Origin: Whitmania pigra
Taxonomy: Eukaryota; Annelida; Clitellata; Hirudinida; Haemopidae
Length of the DNA stretch: 64,000 nt
Assembly (NCBI GenBank): GCA_021613335.1
Contig: JAJTWR010000287.1
Location: 456,001-520,000 of the forward strand
Direction: 5' to 3'
Position 1 is the first letter of the stretch. Each line of letters begins with the position of its first letter. The notes beneath the pieces were generated by a model. The model was given only the letters and a program-made list of their open reading frames with translations, was not told where the DNA came from and did no database searches. Positions 60,511 to 64,000 of this stretch are shown here, piece by piece. The position numbers and the translations under genes are program-made.

Positions 60511-61189
60511 CTTCTTCCGCACGTCTGTTCGTTTTACATTTGTACGTCGAATTTAGTGGTTAAAAATAAATACAATTCACAGTTGAAGTGTTTAGCATCG
60601 TAGAAAACCATATTTTTTTTGATTAGCACTTAATTATTATTATTTAATGTTTAATCGTTATATCTTAATTATGCCATTATAAAATACTAAATATAAATTT
60701 GTGATGTAATAATAAATCATAATAATTTAATTATATCATTACAATATGGTAGTTGTTATACTGTAACACTTTAATTATAACATTATAATATAATAACTAT
60801 AATATTATTCAAATATTAGACTGAACTCAACTCATCTTATTTGAAGGTTAAGACTCAACAATTAACTTAAGTTGATGACTAACAACATTCAATCTTAAGT
60901 CCATCAGATTAGATACAATCAATTAACGGTATTATTATTATTATTATTACTATTATTATTATTATTATTTTTATTTTTATTATTTTTATTATTTTTCTAT
61001 AATAATGGCACGTAATTAATGAAAACAAAGCTGTAAATAAAATGATTATAACTTTTACACTCAGATTTAGACACATTCCAAAGTTTACGAATTTAAGAAT
61101 TTGATTAACCTACAAATAACCTATAACTTCCAATTAACTTATAAGTTATACACAACCCACTGCCCATTTACACTGAAACTCTCTTTTTA

Positions 61190-61436
61190 AACTCAACATC
61201 CTTGTAATCAACCCAATTCTACCCAAAATCAACCGAAATCAACCCATTTCTACCACAATCAAGCCATGTGTAATCCACCCACTTCTACCCAAATCCATCC
61301 ACTTCTATCCAAATCCACCCACTTCTAATCAAATCCACCCACTTCTACCCAAATCTTCCCACGTCTACCCAATTCCACCCACTTCTACCCAATCCACCCA
61401 CTTCTACTCAAATCCACCCACTTCTACCCAGCGATC
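61190..61436. repeat. 19-20 bp minisatellite (CCACTTCTACCCAAATC)
   Basis: About 12 copies of ACCCACTTCTACCCAAATCC with increasing divergence toward the left end (AACCCATTTCTACC). Confidence 0.85.
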
Positions 61437-62127
61437 CCCTAAAAGTGGTGGAACGTTCCATGCATTCATCCATTCGAATGAGCGACTGCAAATCAATTAT
61501 AAACACGTCGATGAAGCCACATGTCAACAAAGACAACACGACAAAACAAAACAATACGAAACAAAACAAGACAAAACAATGCAAAACAAAACAATACAAA
61601 ACAGAGTAACAATTGACTACTCAACAAGGACAATGACAATCGTAGTTACATTGTCACCGCAATATCTGCTGCGATGATGATGATGACGACGACGACGACG
61701 ATGATGATGATGATGCTCTTGTTGTTCCGAATGTTGTTGTTCGATGGTTGTCAAGACGACGTCAATAGAGTCAGATGACGTGATTATGATGATGATGAAA
61801 ATGAATCACATAATTTTTTTGCGGTGTAATTAAAGGTTATGGTATTATTATACTACATTCATTCGTATGAAAATATCATCTTTCAATTCACTTCAAAACA
61901 GTGATTCTTGAATTTGAAATGGCGCGAATTTAATAAACATTTATCAGACACGAACAAACCACTTTCAAGAGAAGGAATGTATTTATTTCAGCTTAGCAAG
62001 CTTGTTTAGTATGATTAAAAGTAATTTGCTTAAATGAAAATGAATTAAATTTATAATTTAATCGATCAATCCATTAAATACGTTTTTGGACAATAAAACA
62101 AAATTAACATTGAATAAAAATGTTAAT

Positions 62128-62321
62128 GGCTTGGATGGTAAGGTTAGCATGTTTGATTGCTAGGCGACCAGGAGACTTGGGGTTCAAATCCGGGGGAGTG
62201 CACATGCTCCTGGACCAATGAGATAACGGGGCAAAACCCATTCGGTTGATTGATTGGCTGGTTGTTTGAAAGATGGATTGGGAAGCAAGCACATTAACAA
62301 AAATGTACACTAAATGTGAAT
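62128..62321 (+). mobile_element. tRNA-derived SINE
   Basis: A tRNA-like head starts GGCTTGGATGGTAAGG with an A-box-like TGGATGGTAAGG (62132-62143). A canonical B box, GGTTCAAATCC, lies at 62181-62191, the spacing seen in tRNA promoters. A non-tRNA body follows (TGCACATGCTCCTGGACC and on), and it runs directly into a GAGT microsatellite that may be its replicative tail. The tRNA fold itself is degraded, so it is not a functional tRNA gene. The family was not recognised. Confidence 0.6.
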
Positions 62322-62488
62322 GACTGAGTGAGTGGGTGAGTGAGTGAGTGAGTGAGTGAGTGAGTGAGTGAGTGAGTGAGTGAGTGAGTGAGTGAGTGAG
62401 TGAGTGAGTGAGTGAGTGAGTGAGTGAGTGAGTGAGTGAGTGAGTGAGTGAGTGAGTGAGTGAGTGAGTGAGTGAGTGAGTGAGTGAG
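62322..62488. repeat. (GAGT)n microsatellite
   Basis: About 40 GAGT tetramers with almost no interruption, abutting the SINE body. Confidence 0.97.
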
Positions 62489-62867
62489 GTATGTGAATGA
62501 ATGAATAAATGTAACAAGGAACGATTGAGTCATTAAGTGAATGAAGAATATAAATTATGTCGTCGTAAATTGTTATTTAAATAAACGCTTCATTAAAATT
62601 CAATCGAGTCATGATAATGATTCTGACTGACTAGTTTCAGATTGTCTCTAATCCCTGCTGATTGCAAACATCAAAATTTTAAAATCTTGTGATCATAATT
62701 TACACAATTTTATTTCAAAATTATTCTTAAAAAAACGGACGAAATTATTTTTTGAAAAAAAAAACAACAACATATCTCAAAAATTCTTCTGCCTCTTTCG
62801 AACAGATGGCTTGGGGAATGAGTGAAGGAAAATTGATGAATGAGTTCCAAGATGGATGGAGATGAGG

Positions 62868-62905
62868 AAGAGAGAGAGAGAGAGAGAGAGATAAAGAGAA
62901 AGAGA
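62868..62905. repeat. (GA)n microsatellite
   Basis: Run of GA dinucleotides followed by GAAAGAGAGA. Confidence 0.85.
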
Positions 62906-63031
62906 GACGTGGACACCTACAGGCAGACGTAATCATAGAAAGAGCGGCAAAAGCGAGGAAACATGCAACATTTGCAAGTGTTAATTAGCATACAACTCGG
63001 TTCTTAAATGGGAGTAACGAATGGACGGGTG

Positions 63032-63456
63032 GGTGGATGGATGGATGGATGGATGGATGGATGGATGGATGGATGGATGGATGGATGGATGGATGGATGG
63101 ATGGATGGATGGATGGATGGATGGATGGATGGATGGATGGATGGATGGATGGATGGATGGATGGATGGATGGATGGATGGATGGATGGATGGATGGATGA
63201 TGGATGGATGGATGGAATGGATGGATGGATGGATGGATGGATGGATGGATGGATGGATGGATGGATGGATGGATGGATGGATGGATGATGGAGGATGGAT
63301 GGATGGATGGATGGATGGATGGATGGATGGATGGATGGATGGATGGATGGATGGATGGATGGATGGATGGATGGATGGATGGATGGATGGATGGATGGAT
63401 GGATGGATGGATGGATGGATGGATGGATGGATGGATGGATGGATGGATGGGTGGAT
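63032..63456. repeat. (GGAT)n microsatellite, about 425 bp
   Basis: GGAT tetramers interrupted only at about 63198 (ATGATGG), 63213 (GGAATGG) and 63285-63295 (GATGATGGAGG). Open frames reading MDGW repeats derive from it. Confidence 0.97.
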
Positions 63457-63915
63457 TATTGATGAATGAACCGACGAATAGCAGAATAAATGTATGGATG
63501 CAGAGGAAAATTTATATGAATTAATAGTTATAATTAATGTAAATTTTTAATATAAATAATAAAAATTTTATAATATATTAATAAATTGCATTATTATAAT
63601 TATCGTTTTAATATAAGATATTATAATAATTATAGTATAATTATAATAATGAATCCATTGTGGTAATGGTAATGGTAATAGTAACATGTAAATGTAGCAA
63701 TCATATTAATAATAGGAAATGCTAATAATGACGATAATGGAAAGAACAAAATGATGATGATGAATATAATAGTTGAATAAAATGTTTAATTGAAAGAGAT
63801 TAACTTTCAATTAGCAGACTTGTTAGTCTTGTTAATGAAGGTTTCAGTTCAATCAGGAAAGTTCATTTGACAGGCGTCACTTTGAGTCAATTAAGGCTGA
63901 TGTACAGTTACTCAC

Positions 63916-63990
<75 letters not shown>

Positions 63991-64000
63991 TAATAATAAT
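63916..64000. repeat. (ATA)n microsatellite at the right edge
   Basis: AAT trinucleotide array continuing to the window end with one slip near 63990. Confidence 0.95.

Larger units (their letters stand above)
59020..62120. other. Gene-poor stretch with short tandem repeats
   Basis: No exon with a recognisable domain. 59640-59665 is C-rich. 60930-61000 is an ATT/TTTA microsatellite. Near 61670-61715 there is a GAT/GAC run. The two minisatellites at 60.4 and 61.2-61.4 kb are listed separately. Confidence 0.4.

Noticed and set aside
62128..62205. Functional tRNA gene
   Set aside because: Box B is good but the acceptor stem and anticodon arm do not form; it fits a SINE head better.
63008..63524. 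MDGW-repeat frames
   Set aside because: Direct translation of a GGAT microsatellite.

Overview
The window is nuclear DNA from a bilaterian invertebrate. It is AT-rich, and its genes are split by GT-AG introns of tens of bases to several kilobases. The set of STAT, SSBP/Ssdp, muscleblind and LARP1 genes, microsatellites, a gypsy element and an RLE-type LINE fits a metazoan. A pentameric channel gene without the Cys-loop cysteines makes a lophotrochozoan (perhaps annelid) plausible, but this is inference. All exon models were built by hand from splice sites, phase and family conservation.

Layout. 1-3.1 kb: 3' half of a STAT gene (+). 3.1-7.5 kb: intergenic, with CCAAT- and YY1-like sites. 7.5-9.5 kb: complete 301-aa CDK1/2-like kinase with PITAIRE (+). 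9.8-12.1 kb: muscleblind-like four-CCCH protein (-). 14.2-16.85 kb: LARP1-like protein with a La motif and a PAM2-like motif (+). 18.2-21.8 kb: coiled-coil protein (-) with a canonical RFX X-box upstream, so probably ciliary. 22.4-22.75 kb: possible small gene (+). 23.3-26.1 kb: Gly/Ala-repeat protein with a Cys-rich, basic C-terminus, broken by one missing base in the repeat (-). 26.3-27.3 kb: unrecognised three-exon gene (-). 27.9-39.8 kb: Cys-loop-less pentameric ligand-gated channel (+). Its 8.4-kb intron holds a LINE remnant, a 171-bp tandem repeat and a gypsy pol with its 3' LTR. 40.4-43.2 kb: Lys/Glu/Val-rich protein with a partly duplicated second exon (-). 45.3-47.4 kb: kelch-repeat protein (+). 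49.1-55.4 kb: 3' part of an SSBP gene, 13 exons (-). 55.4-64 kb: no exons found; simple-sequence DNA, a tRNA-derived SINE and a promoter-like NRF1/ETS/YY1 cluster.

The genes do not form an operon and have unrelated functions (cytokine-type signalling, cell cycle, RNA processing and translation, a probable ciliary protein, ion channel, LIM-cofactor transcription). The features most worth a second look are the frameshifted Gly/Ala-Cys protein, the Cys-less channel with its transposon-filled intron, the LARP1-like gene without a DM15 region, the X-box gene and several apparent GC-AG introns.
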